A DNA stretch of 6,409 nt from an uncultured Peptococcaceae bacterium (GTDB lineage: Bacteria > Bacillota > Peptococcia > Peptococcales > Peptococcaceae), in contig CALAKO010000153.1 in assembly GCA_937922955.1 (NCBI GenBank), forward strand, positions 1 through 6,409, in the 5' to 3' direction. The number at the start of each line of letters is the position of its first letter. Position 1 is the stretch's first letter. Below the pieces are notes generated by a model. The model had not been told where the DNA came from. It saw only the letters and a list, made by a program, of their open reading frames with translations, and made no database searches. A program made the position numbers and the translations under genes. Positions 1 through 6,407 of this stretch are shown here, in pieces.

Positions 1-20
1 CCCCACCGCGGCGACAGGGA

Positions 21-55
21 AAATAACAAAAGCCACTCACAAAAAGGGAGTGGCT
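21..55 (-). terminator. Rho-independent terminator at the end of the toxin-antitoxin transcript
   Basis: An 8-bp perfect stem (AGCCACTC at 31-38 pairing with GAGTGGCT at 48-55) encloses a 9-nt loop. Read on the minus strand it is followed by a T-rich tract (TTTTGTTATTT, 31 down to 21). The plus-strand side of the hairpin has no T-run, so it acts leftwards. It lies about 185 nt past the toxin stop codon and is the first good terminator after that gene, so it probably ends the toxin-antitoxin transcript. Confidence 0.75.
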
Positions 56-239
56 AATCAGCGATTATTTATCCTATCACTATATATGAAGAGATTTTTC
101 TTGTGGTGTGATTGACGCAAAAAATCGAGGCTACCATCACCTGAGCAATGCCACCTCAAAAAGCGCACCAGTTTATGCCGCTTGATGCGGCTGCCTGGCA
201 TTGCCGCTCTGTTGTAAGTGGCGATGAAACCACAATAAA
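56..239 (-). other. Gene-less 3' region with a long-range dyad
   Basis: No convincing gene lies between the toxin stop and the terminator at 31-55. The stretch holds a 9-bp perfect inverted repeat (GCAATGCCA at 145-153 and TGGCATTGC at 196-204). Inside it is a 5-bp hairpin, GCCGC at 177-181 pairing with GCGGC at 187-191 around a 5-nt loop. An alternative 4-bp pairing (168-171 with 195-198) competes with the outer stem. It could be a structured 3' untranslated region, an unrecognised small RNA, or a decayed element. It matches no riboswitch or RNA family I recognise. Confidence 0.35.
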
Positions 240-518
240 CTACATATCAAAAATGTCTGCGTGCGAACCTGTGTCAACAAGAGTTAAGGTCAACACATCG
301 TTTTCAATGAGATACACCAACAGCCAGTCGGGCTTGATGTGGCACTCGCGGAAGCCTTGAAATTTTCCGCTGAGGCTGTGATCGCGATAGCGTGGCGCCA
401 ATGGTTCTCCGCGGCGAAGCTGATCCACAACATTGTCCAGCAGGTCCATATTGGCACCACGTTTTTTCATAAGTTTATACGCTCGCTTGTAGGCATTGGT
501 AAATTTTACGCGATACAT
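240..518 (-). CDS. yafQ: YafQ-family toxin (type II toxin-antitoxin, RelE/ParE fold)
   Basis: A 92-aa protein matching the usual length of YafQ toxins, which are ribosome-dependent endoribonucleases that cut mRNA during translation and stall growth. The family signature is intact: YRDHSL (44-49), GFRECHIKPDWLLVY (55-69) and DTGSHADIF (82-90). The residues equivalent to the E. coli YafQ active site are all visible as His47, His60, Asp64, Trp65, His86 and Phe90, so the toxin should be active. The start is fixed by a GGAGG ribosome binding site (complement of 525-529) six bases upstream. Only one base separates this ATG from the antitoxin stop, so the two genes are co-transcribed and probably translationally coupled, antitoxin first, as is normal for dinJ-yafQ. 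The symbol is by family resemblance; a RelE or HigB-like name would be the alternative. Confidence 0.92.
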   Translation of the reverse strand: MYRVKFTNAYKRAYKLMKKRGANMDLLDNVVDQLRRGEPLAPRYRDHSLSGKFQGFRECHIKPDWLLVYLIENDVLTLTLVDTGSHADIFDM

Positions 519-519
519 C

Positions 520-792
520 TCAATCCTCCAGCGCTTGTTTCAGGGCGTCCATGTCGGTGTAAGCTGGCACGCTGTCGTCGCGCGAAATGCGGCGTGCTTC
601 TTCCATGGCTTCCAGCGTGCGTGTGCTGTAGCGCGGCAGCTCCACTGCAAACGGCAGCCCGCCATGCAAAATGCATTGACGCAAAAACAGATTCACCGCA
701 CTGGACATATCCAACCCCAACGTTGCGAACAACTCCGACGCCTGCTGCTTGGTTTCCTTATCGATACGAATCTGAGTAGGTGCAGTTGCCAT
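520..792 (-). CDS. dinJ: DinJ/RelB-family antitoxin
   Basis: A 90-aa antitoxin that should neutralise the YafQ-type toxin encoded directly downstream and repress their shared promoter. The N-terminus has the ribbon-helix-helix pattern of the RelB/DinJ family: a beta strand TQIRID (6-11), a helix at about 13-25, the turn LGLDMS (25-30), and a second helix at about 30-42. The typical GGLPF segment follows at 44-48. The charged C-terminal half (about 54-90) is the part that wraps the toxin in this family. The ATG is supported by a GAAAGGA ribosome binding site (complement of 802-808) nine bases upstream and by a near-consensus promoter just before it. Local GC is high (39 of 60 bases in 541-600), in contrast to the AT-rich middles of the large genes to the right. 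Confidence 0.92.
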   Translation of the reverse strand: MATAPTQIRIDKETKQQASELFATLGLDMSSAVNLFLRQCILHGGLPFAVELPRYSTRTLEAMEEARRISRDDSVPAYTDMDALKQALED

Positions 793-815
793 ATGATCAC
801 GTCCTTTCTTCCTTT

Positions 816-844
816 ATTGTAGGTCTTTTGATGGACAGTGTCAA
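816..844 (-). promoter_or_regulatory. Near-consensus sigma-70-type promoter of the toxin-antitoxin operon
   Basis: On the minus strand a perfect -35 box TTGACA (844-839) is followed by a 17-nt spacer and a -10 box TACAAT (821-816). Transcription would start near 808-810. The leader to the antitoxin ATG at 792 would then be only about 17 nt, with the ribosome binding site at its very 5' end. Box match, spacing and position directly before the operon all agree. Confidence 0.85.
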
Positions 845-849
845 CCAAA
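827..849. promoter_or_regulatory. Candidate operator palindrome over the -35 box
   Basis: A 23-bp imperfect inverted repeat centred on base 838, with 9 of 11 pairs matching. Its core is GACA-G-TGTC (834-842) and its outer arms are TTTG (827-830) and CAAA (846-849). It covers the -35 box of the toxin-antitoxin promoter. RelB/DinJ antitoxins bind palindromes in their own promoters through the ribbon-helix-helix domain, so this is the likely autoregulatory operator. Binding itself is inferred. Confidence 0.6.
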
Positions 850-1002
850 TTGCAATCAACTTCACAATTCCACTGCATGAAAACACCACCAAACCAAATG
901 CAGCTTTGTGCCAATATTTTGCGTCTGCCATAAACAACACCGTCAAATTCAGATTTAATAATGTAAACTCGATTGAAGGCTCCAACTTTTCAGCCCAACA
1001 TC
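850..1002. other. AT-rich spacer without a supported gene
   Basis: The stretch lies between the terminator of the 973-aa gene and the toxin-antitoxin promoter. Short open frames exist on both strands, but none combines a good start, a ribosome binding site and recognisable protein features. I see no further promoter, repeat or RNA gene. Confidence 0.5.
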
Positions 1003-1032
1003 AAAAAACCTCGCCTCCCGAAGGAAGCGAGG
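1003..1032 (-). terminator. Strong rho-independent terminator with UUCG tetraloop after the 973-aa gene
   Basis: On the minus strand CCTCGCTTCC (1032-1023) pairs with GGAGGCGAGG (1018-1009) around a TTCG tetraloop (1022-1019). That gives a 10-bp stem containing one G-U wobble, followed directly by six T (1008-1003). It begins 34 nt past the stop codon of the large gene. It should isolate the downstream toxin-antitoxin operon from surface-gene transcription. Confidence 0.92.
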
Positions 1033-1065
1033 GTTTACTGTTCAACTCACGAGAGCAATCAATGA

Positions 1066-3987
1066 TTACTTCTCGAATACAACGCTGGCGGTGGTGCCGT
1101 CTTCAGCGTAGAGTGGGGTGACTTTGAAGCCCAGTGCTTCACCAATGAAACGAATTGGTACATAGGTGCGTTCGCCGGTGATTTCTGGAGCTACGTCCAT
1201 GGTCTTTTCTACTCCATTAACGGTGTAGGTGGTAGAGCCGATGGTCATTACGATTTCGTTGCCGTCAAGGGTGTAGGTGACGGTGCGAGCATCGTTGTCC
1301 CAGACTACGTCTGCACCGATGGCTTCACCAAGAGCACGGAATGGCACATAGGTGCGGCTGTTGGCGATGTATGGTGCGGCGTCTGGAATGGTAACGATGG
1401 TGTCGTTGATGACAAAGTCGTTGGAGCCAACGGTCATGGAGATGGTGATGCTGTCATCATAGTTTTCATCTTCCACGAAGGTGGCAGCGACTTTTACTTT
1501 GCTGCTTGGCATGGTGAAGGTGTAGGTGCCGTTGCCGTTGTCTTTAACGTCAACGTCTTTGCTGCCAGCAGTAACGGTGAGTTCATCGAGCATGTAGCCT
1601 TTATCTGGGGTAACGGTGATGGTCACATCTTCACCTTCGGTGGCATATTTGTCAACGGAAACGGTGCCGTTGTCGGTGTCAGCAACGGTGATTTCGTAGC
1701 TGTATTTGCCGGTGTATGGAGGCTGGTAGGTGCTTTCGACGCTGCCAGTCATTTCGCTCCCATCAGCGAAACCAACAGTGATTTCCAAACGGCCACCGTT
1801 ATCGTTGGTATATGCAACGTTCTCCAAGATCTTATCAAGAATTTCTTTGTTAGTAGGATTTCCAGTCATAATGGTTTTCATTGCATTTGTAGTTGTTTTA
1901 TCTGCCAACACATAAGGTGTCGCATCAAAAGATACGTTGCTAATGCTCATGCTAGGAATTTTCTGGACACCAGTTCCCATTGCATATTCAATGCATTCAA
2001 AGCCATTTCCTTTATTAAGGGTAGAATCCTTAATAACTACGTTCTGTGCACCGTTCACATTCACGCAGGCATATTTTGCGTTGCTAATATTAACCTTATT
2101 TAAGGTACCACTGTTTGTGCAATAGAAATGCACACCATATTTTGCACTATTTGCATTAATGACCAAATCATTGATGGTCGTGTCATTCGCGGTTACATTA
2201 ATGATATGATTGATCACACCGTTACCAGTGTAAGACAAGGTATAGCCATTCCCATTGATCGTGATGCCCTTAACAACATTCAAAACGGCCGTAATATTGC
2301 CGCTCTTAGTTGCCGAATCAGCAGCAACATCCGCCATCAAGTTAACAACAGAACCTGCACTTGCTCCATTGATAGCCGTAATAAAGCTTGTCGCATCACT
2401 GTAATATGTCACACCACTACTGGTGGTAACTGAGCCAACAGCTGTTCCCGTAGTTGGCGCGCTCTTTAACAATTCAATCGTGGACAAATGACCAATTTCA
2501 AAAGTAATACTATCATCTGTTGTTGAAACAACATTCAATTTTTCAACATAGATATTGTCGACAACATACCAAGGCTGAACGGTTGTATCATCTGTTGGTA
2601 CTGTAATGGTCACGGTACCGTTGTCTTGTCCATCTGGCAGAAGATTTGTGCTGTTTGATTCGACAGTTACCGTATAAGAAGCTGCGACATTTGTATTAGT
2701 TGATATATTTTTTTCTACAGTAATAACCACATCTTTTTCAACATTGTTCATCTTTGCCAGTGCCGTCTGATCCAAGGTTACAGTAGCAACATCGGATTTA
2801 ACAGTCAGCTCATCTGCAGCAGCAAGAGATTTTGCTGTATCAGCGTTAACAGTCAACTCTGACTTTTCTGTGCTGGAAGAATTGGCTGTAGTAATATCTA
2901 CAGAAACAGCATTATTTGCAACATTGGTATCTTCATCAGTATCTGTATTATTACCAACGAACGTCCCTTCCAGAGTTGCAGAAACATTACCACTAGCATC
3001 ACTGGTCGAACCTACTGCAAGTTTGTCTGCCATCTTTTGAACGGTAAACTTGCCGGTGCTTTCATCTTTAGTGCATTCATAGTTCACAGCAACCAAAGAA
3101 CTTACATCGCTTGAGAACGTGCCGCCAGTGATATTCCAGGTGATTCCTGCGCTATAGCTTATATTGGTGCCTAAAATTCCATTAAATATCCCACCTGAAA
3201 TATTGGTCACCCCTTTTTCATACTCGTGAATTGGAGTACCATTTGAAGATTCGACCATTGTAGCTACAGCTGCATTGGTCGCATTAAATTCGCCATTGGT
3301 AATGGTTAATTGATTCCAATTAAGGACAGTTCCTGCACCACCAGTGGTATTTTCAAATTTACCACCATTAATGGCCATAATGCCATAATCATCGTTCTTT
3401 ACAGTATATAAGCCACCTTTTGCATTTGGTGAACTAACCTCTGCTTCATTAATGGTCATCGTTGCATATGTTTTACCAGTGTTTTGACTAGGTGTATACC
3501 ATCCGTTTTCAATAGCACTAGAATTAGAACTCTCACTGATAATAGTGCCACCATTAATTATCATATTACCATGATTAGTAATGACATAATAATCACTGGA
3601 ATTGGTATTATTTGTCTTATGTAAGGTTCCCGATTCAATTGTAGCTACTGCATTCGGTTCATTCTGGATAACAGAATGACCACTAGCATTATTCACAATT
3701 TTACCATTTCCTTTACTATCCTTAATTACTAAGGAACCATTATTAATAATTGTATGGTTACCAGCAGCATTAGTAATTGTATAGCCGTTCAAATCAATGG
3801 TTACACTCGCGTCTTTTTCGATAGTGTATGCACTAGTCAACGTTACATTTTGCGTCAATGTAATCACACCGTCTTTAGCCTCGGGCAAAGATGTACCATC
3901 AGCCGCAAAAGCCGCGAACGGAAATAGACTGATAATCATCGCACATGCCAGCAGGGCGCTTAAAAAACGTTTTCTTGCTTTATGCAT
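1066..3987 (-). CDS. Secreted two-part beta-helix protein with copper-amine-oxidase-N-type tail (973 aa)
   Basis: A large exported protein, probably exposed at or retained on the cell surface. Residues 1-28 form a signal peptide (KARKR, hydrophobic core, cleavage probably after AFA28). Residues about 31-300 form repeated beta strands with recurring Ile-x-Gly-Gly-type turns (near 117, 144, 179, 206, 229, 263, 286), the pattern of a right-handed beta-helix. A beta-rich linker spans about 320-510. A second beta-helix-like block spans about 525-690 (GITINGNGYTL at 574-584, NVVIKDSTL at 649-657). A beta-repeat domain resembling bacterial surface-repeat modules follows (about 762-838, GYMLDELTV). 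The tail (848-973) is a copper-amine-oxidase-N-type domain with paired motifs YVPFRALGEAIGADV (880-894) and YVPIRFIGEALGFKV (942-956). No SLH, LPXTG, transmembrane anchor or catalytic lyase motif is evident, so ligand or enzyme activity is unknown. AGGAGG six bases upstream fixes the ATG. Middle DNA is AT-rich, both ends GC-richer. Confidence 0.93.
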   Translation of the reverse strand: MHKARKRFLSALLACAMIISLFPFAAFAADGTSLPEAKDGVITLTQNVTLTSAYTIEKDASVTIDLNGYTITNAAGNHTIINNGSLVIKDSKGNGKIVNNASGHSVIQNEPNAVATIESGTLHKTNNTNSSDYYVITNHGNMIINGGTIISESSNSSAIENGWYTPSQNTGKTYATMTINEAEVSSPNAKGGLYTVKNDDYGIMAINGGKFENTTGGAGTVLNWNQLTITNGEFNATNAAVATMVESSNGTPIHEYEKGVTNISGGIFNGILGTNISYSAGITWNITGGTFSSDVSSLVAVNYECTKDESTGKFTVQKMADKLAVGSTSDASGNVSATLEGTFVGNNTDTDEDTNVANNAVSVDITTANSSSTEKSELTVNADTAKSLAAADELTVKSDVATVTLDQTALAKMNNVEKDVVITVEKNISTNTNVAASYTVTVESNSTNLLPDGQDNGTVTITVPTDDTTVQPWYVVDNIYVEKLNVVSTTDDSITFEIGHLSTIELLKSAPTTGTAVGSVTTSSGVTYYSDATSFITAINGASAGSVVNLMADVAADSATKSGNITAVLNVVKGITINGNGYTLSYTGNGVINHIINVTANDTTINDLVINANSAKYGVHFYCTNSGTLNKVNISNAKYACVNVNGAQNVVIKDSTLNKGNGFECIEYAMGTGVQKIPSMSISNVSFDATPYVLADKTTTNAMKTIMTGNPTNKEILDKILENVAYTNDNGGRLEITVGFADGSEMTGSVESTYQPPYTGKYSYEITVADTDNGTVSVDKYATEGEDVTITVTPDKGYMLDELTVTAGSKDVDVKDNGNGTYTFTMPSSKVKVAATFVEDENYDDSITISMTVGSNDFVINDTIVTIPDAAPYIANSRTYVPFRALGEAIGADVVWDNDARTVTYTLDGNEIVMTIGSTTYTVNGVEKTMDVAPEITGERTYVPIRFIGEALGFKVTPLYAEDGTTASVVFEK
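1069..1254 (-). repeat. 3' module shared with the upstream surface gene, copy 1
   Basis: Encodes the last 62 residues of the 973-aa protein and is a diverged direct repeat of 4119-4307. Over 1081-1170 against 4131-4220, 77 of 90 bases match by hand count. At protein level 50 of 63 aligned columns match, with one single-codon gap. The similarity continues more weakly to the start of the tail domain (residue about 848). Confidence 0.9.
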
Positions 3988-3993
3988 TGTTTT

Positions 3994-3999
3994 CCTCCT
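3994..3999 (-). promoter_or_regulatory. Ribosome binding site of the 973-aa gene
   Basis: AGGAGG on the minus strand, six bases before the ATG at 3987. It is a full-strength Shine-Dalgarno match and fixes the start so that the signal peptide begins MHKARKR. Confidence 0.88.
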
Positions 4000-4025
4000 A
4001 TCATAGTTTGTTGCTCGGAATAATT

Positions 4026-4060
4026 AAAAAAGCTGTGCCCTCGCGAGAGAGCACAGCTTT
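4026..4060 (-). terminator. Hairpin terminator or attenuator between the two surface genes
   Basis: AAAGCTGTGC (4029-4038) pairs perfectly with GCACAGCTTT (4051-4060). An inner CTC/GAG pairing (4040-4042 with 4047-4049) and a minus-strand G-U wobble between them make about 14 bp around a TCGC loop. On the minus strand a run of six T (4031-4026), partly within the stem, follows. It lies 56 nt after the 763-aa gene and only about 40 nt before the next ATG. It either ends the first transcript or sets a reduced read-through level for the second gene. Confidence 0.85.
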
Positions 4061-4115
4061 CTTCTTGTAATCAATCTCCCAGAATGTGATTGCTTAGAGC
4101 AATTCTCTCTCTAAA

Positions 4116-6407
4116 TTACTTCTGGAAAACAACGCTAGCGGTAGTGCCGTCAGCAGCGTAGAGTGGGGTTACCTTGTAGCCCAGAGCTTCAGCAACGAAG
4201 CGAACTGGTACATAGGTACGATCCCCGGAACCGATCACTGGAGCAACGTCCATGGTCTGTTCTTCGCCGTTAACGGTGTAGGTGGTTTCACCGATGGTCA
4301 TAACAATGGTGGTGTCGCCATCAACGATGGTAACAGTGCTTGTAGCATCATCATAGTCTACATCAGCGCCGAAGGTTTCGCTCAGAACGCGGATAGGAAC
4401 CATGGTGCGGCTGTCAGCTACATATGGAGCAGCATCACCAGCAACAACTTCGTTGTCAACTACCATATCAGAAGAACCAATGGTCATAACAACGCTAGTG
4501 TTAGCATTAACATCTTCTTCACCAAAAGTGTAGGAAAGGGTATTCCCATAGATATGACCATCATCAGTCTTAACAACAACTACTACATCAGCAGTGGTTT
4601 CTTTATTAGAGAAAAGAGTGATTTCCCCTTTACCTTTCGCTACATTATTATCGGCAGTAACCTGTACATTAGCATCTTCTACACTCTTTGTATCAACATA
4701 AGCGTATACATCACCAGTAACATTTGCAACCTTACCATTGTCGTCTACTACACTTACTGCTACTTTATTGGTTTCATTGACAGGACCATTTTCCTTATCA
4801 AAAGCAAGAGTGTATTCATTATATGCATCAACAACAGTCAGTTTTTGTTCTACATATTTTTTAACGGTATCATCAAATGCTTTTACAGTTACAATAGTAC
4901 CGATATAGGAGTCTTCAGATCCTAATTTTGTTGTTCCAGCTGTAACAGTATTAGTTACAGCGCGGCCATTAATACCATACTGTACATCGCCAGTTGCATT
5001 AATCTCAATACCATTTTCATCAACGTATTTAGCAACAGCCTTTAACTCTGAACCATTCAAAACTTCATCGGTTACATCAACATAATCACTTGCATTTGGA
5101 GCCTTTGCCTGAACATCAAGCACTAAATCTTTTGTAGTACCATAGTTTGCCAAAGTAAAGGTTGCAGTCGCATGTGCACCAGAAAGAAGAGAAACTTCTA
5201 CGGTATATTCACCTGCAACCAAATCATCCTTAGCATCATTTGCACTTGTATTGTACACTAAAGTATATACTTCTTTAGCAGGGTCCCAGCCAAGTCTTAA
5301 ATCGCCACTTTCCAAATCAGAATCAGCAGGTTTAGACTTAATACTCAAATAGCTGGAATGCTTAGCTGCATCAAATTTTGCTGCAGGTTCATTATTGTTA
5401 CCGAGAATCCCACCAGGAATGGCATCCCCATTCTGATCAGTAATCTCAAATTGTACTGCATCGCTCAAATATTGATAACTGTTTTTCGCATAGTTGCGAT
5501 CATCACCAGCTAAGAGAGTCTTAGCATTATTTACAGATGTTTCAATATCCTGGATCTTAACATTTGTTGCATCAATATTGATAGTTACAGCGATATCTTC
5601 GTTAGTAAGATATACTCTATATTCACCAGCAGCATCAAGAGAATATTTAAAAGTAAATTTCCCTTCGTTATCCGTGGTGAATGAATCTTTGTTCACAGAA
5701 ATCTTATCACTGTTTGTGCTGACACTAAAAGTTTCACCGACAGCAGGATCACCTGTAGCATCACCATTTGCTTGGTAAGCAGTAACAGTTACATCAGCAG
5801 TGTCAATACCATTGGTAATGGTGGTTTTATCACTAATAGTCACTTCACCATTATTCTGAATAGCAGTTTCACTGTTAATCTGAATATATTCAGTTACAAC
5901 ATTAGTTGGATCAACAGTAATCGTGTTTGCATTTTCATCGTAGTTTAACTCATCAAGTTTTGTTACATCTTGTAATGTAGAGTAGTTACCTACGCCAGCA
6001 TGAATAGTGTATTCGCCAGCACGAGTGAACTTAACATACACTTTCAAGTTGTTGCTAGCAGATGCAACATTATAAACATTTTCAGTTGCACCTCCTGGCT
6101 TACTCAATGCAGATGTGCCTTCTTTATCACTAGTGAAAACAGCAGCAGTGGTTACTCTGCCTTGCTTATCTGTAGCCCATACCTTAACATTCGCAATTGC
6201 CTCGCCAGCTTGGATGCCCGTTTCATCATTAATGATAAATTGTGTTGCAACCACATCATCAACATCTACTTTTACATTGCCATCTACAACCTTATATGTA
6301 GAAGTCTGTACATCGCCAGCAGCCGCAAAAGCAGCGAAAGGAACCAGAGTCAGCACGAATGCTGCCATGGTAACCAGCGCTACAATCTTTTTAGAGATCT
6401 TATTCAA
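4116..6407 (-). CDS. Secreted multi-Ig-like surface protein with copper-amine-oxidase-N-type tail (763 aa)
   Basis: An exported, acidic, cysteine-free, all-beta protein, a composition seen in S-layer-like and surface-array proteins. Residues 1-28 form a signal peptide (NKISKK, hydrophobic core, VPFAAFA) closely related to that of the neighbouring 973-aa protein. The mature part appears to hold about five Ig-like beta domains (roughly 46-160, 166-280, 312-422, 426-526 and 530-630). Three of them share an AGEY strand motif: RAGEYTIHAG (129-138), AAGEYRVYL (259-267) and VAGEYTVEV (397-405). Residues 638-763 form the copper-amine-oxidase-N-type tail, with motifs MVPIRVLSETFGADV (669-683) and YVPVRFVAEALGYKV (732-746). 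No SLH, LPXTG or transmembrane anchor is seen. Translation starts at TTG (6407-6405), two bases from the window edge, so RBS and promoter are outside; a start further upstream cannot be excluded. Its biological role and binding partner are unknown. Confidence 0.9.
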   Translation of the reverse strand: MNKISKKIVALVTMAAFVLTLVPFAAFAAAGDVQTSTYKVVDGNVKVDVDDVVATQFIINDETGIQAGEAIANVKVWATDKQGRVTTAAVFTSDKEGTSALSKPGGATENVYNVASASNNLKVYVKFTRAGEYTIHAGVGNYSTLQDVTKLDELNYDENANTITVDPTNVVTEYIQINSETAIQNNGEVTISDKTTITNGIDTADVTVTAYQANGDATGDPAVGETFSVSTNSDKISVNKDSFTTDNEGKFTFKYSLDAAGEYRVYLTNEDIAVTINIDATNVKIQDIETSVNNAKTLLAGDDRNYAKNSYQYLSDAVQFEITDQNGDAIPGGILGNNNEPAAKFDAAKHSSYLSIKSKPADSDLESGDLRLGWDPAKEVYTLVYNTSANDAKDDLVAGEYTVEVSLLSGAHATATFTLANYGTTKDLVLDVQAKAPNASDYVDVTDEVLNGSELKAVAKYVDENGIEINATGDVQYGINGRAVTNTVTAGTTKLGSEDSYIGTIVTVKAFDDTVKKYVEQKLTVVDAYNEYTLAFDKENGPVNETNKVAVSVVDDNGKVANVTGDVYAYVDTKSVEDANVQVTADNNVAKGKGEITLFSNKETTADVVVVVKTDDGHIYGNTLSYTFGEEDVNANTSVVMTIGSSDMVVDNEVVAGDAAPYVADSRTMVPIRVLSETFGADVDYDDATSTVTIVDGDTTIVMTIGETTYTVNGEEQTMDVAPVIGSGDRTYVPVRFVAEALGYKVTPLYAADGTTASVVFQK
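4119..4307 (-). repeat. 3' module shared with the downstream surface gene, copy 2
   Basis: Encodes the last 63 residues of the 763-aa protein and is the partner of 1069-1254. Its DNA is GC-richer than the rest of the gene: 33 of 60 bases in 4381-4440 of the same tail domain, against 17 of 60 in 4801-4860 of the middle. The border falls near 4490, where the tail domain begins. Confidence 0.9.

Noticed and set aside
58..201. A 47-codon open frame on the minus strand (MPGSRIKRHKL...), ending just before the terminator at 31-55
   Set aside because: It has no convincing ribosome binding site and resembles no family I recognise. It overlaps the dyad, and the open frame extends upstream without a start. 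It could be a real basic microprotein or a remnant, but support is too thin.
339..822. Plus-strand frames of 108-146 aa opposite the toxin-antitoxin genes
   Set aside because: They are antisense to two well-supported genes, have compositions typical of shadow frames, and lack ribosome binding sites.
797..985. A minus-strand frame with a hydrophobic stretch (KAAFGLVVFSCSGIVKLIAIW) that could be a small membrane protein
   Set aside because: It runs through the toxin-antitoxin promoter. It needs a TTG start or an ATG at 931 without a Shine-Dalgarno, and it shows no other coding signal.
1066..3987. A pectate lyase or other polysaccharide lyase activity for the beta-helix protein
   Set aside because: The fold pattern is similar, but no recognisable catalytic Arg/Asp/Lys motif of lyase families is visible. 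The same repeats occur in non-enzymatic adhesins.
4000..4028. A possible promoter (TTTAAT, 17 nt, TATGAT on the minus strand) before the 973-aa gene
   Set aside because: The -35 match is poor, and the predicted start at about 3993 would remove the AGGAGG ribosome binding site from the mRNA.
4089..4103. A small dyad ATTGCT-TAG-AGCAAT between the stop of the 763-aa gene and its terminator
   Set aside because: The stem is only 6 bp with no T-run on either side, so it is not a terminator. It may be chance or a weak 3' structure.
4554..4925. A plus-strand frame of 123 aa opposite the 763-aa gene, rich in Ile, Tyr and Ser
   Set aside because: Its composition is what antisense reading of Thr-, Asn- and Val-rich beta protein DNA gives. 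No family signature or start context is visible.
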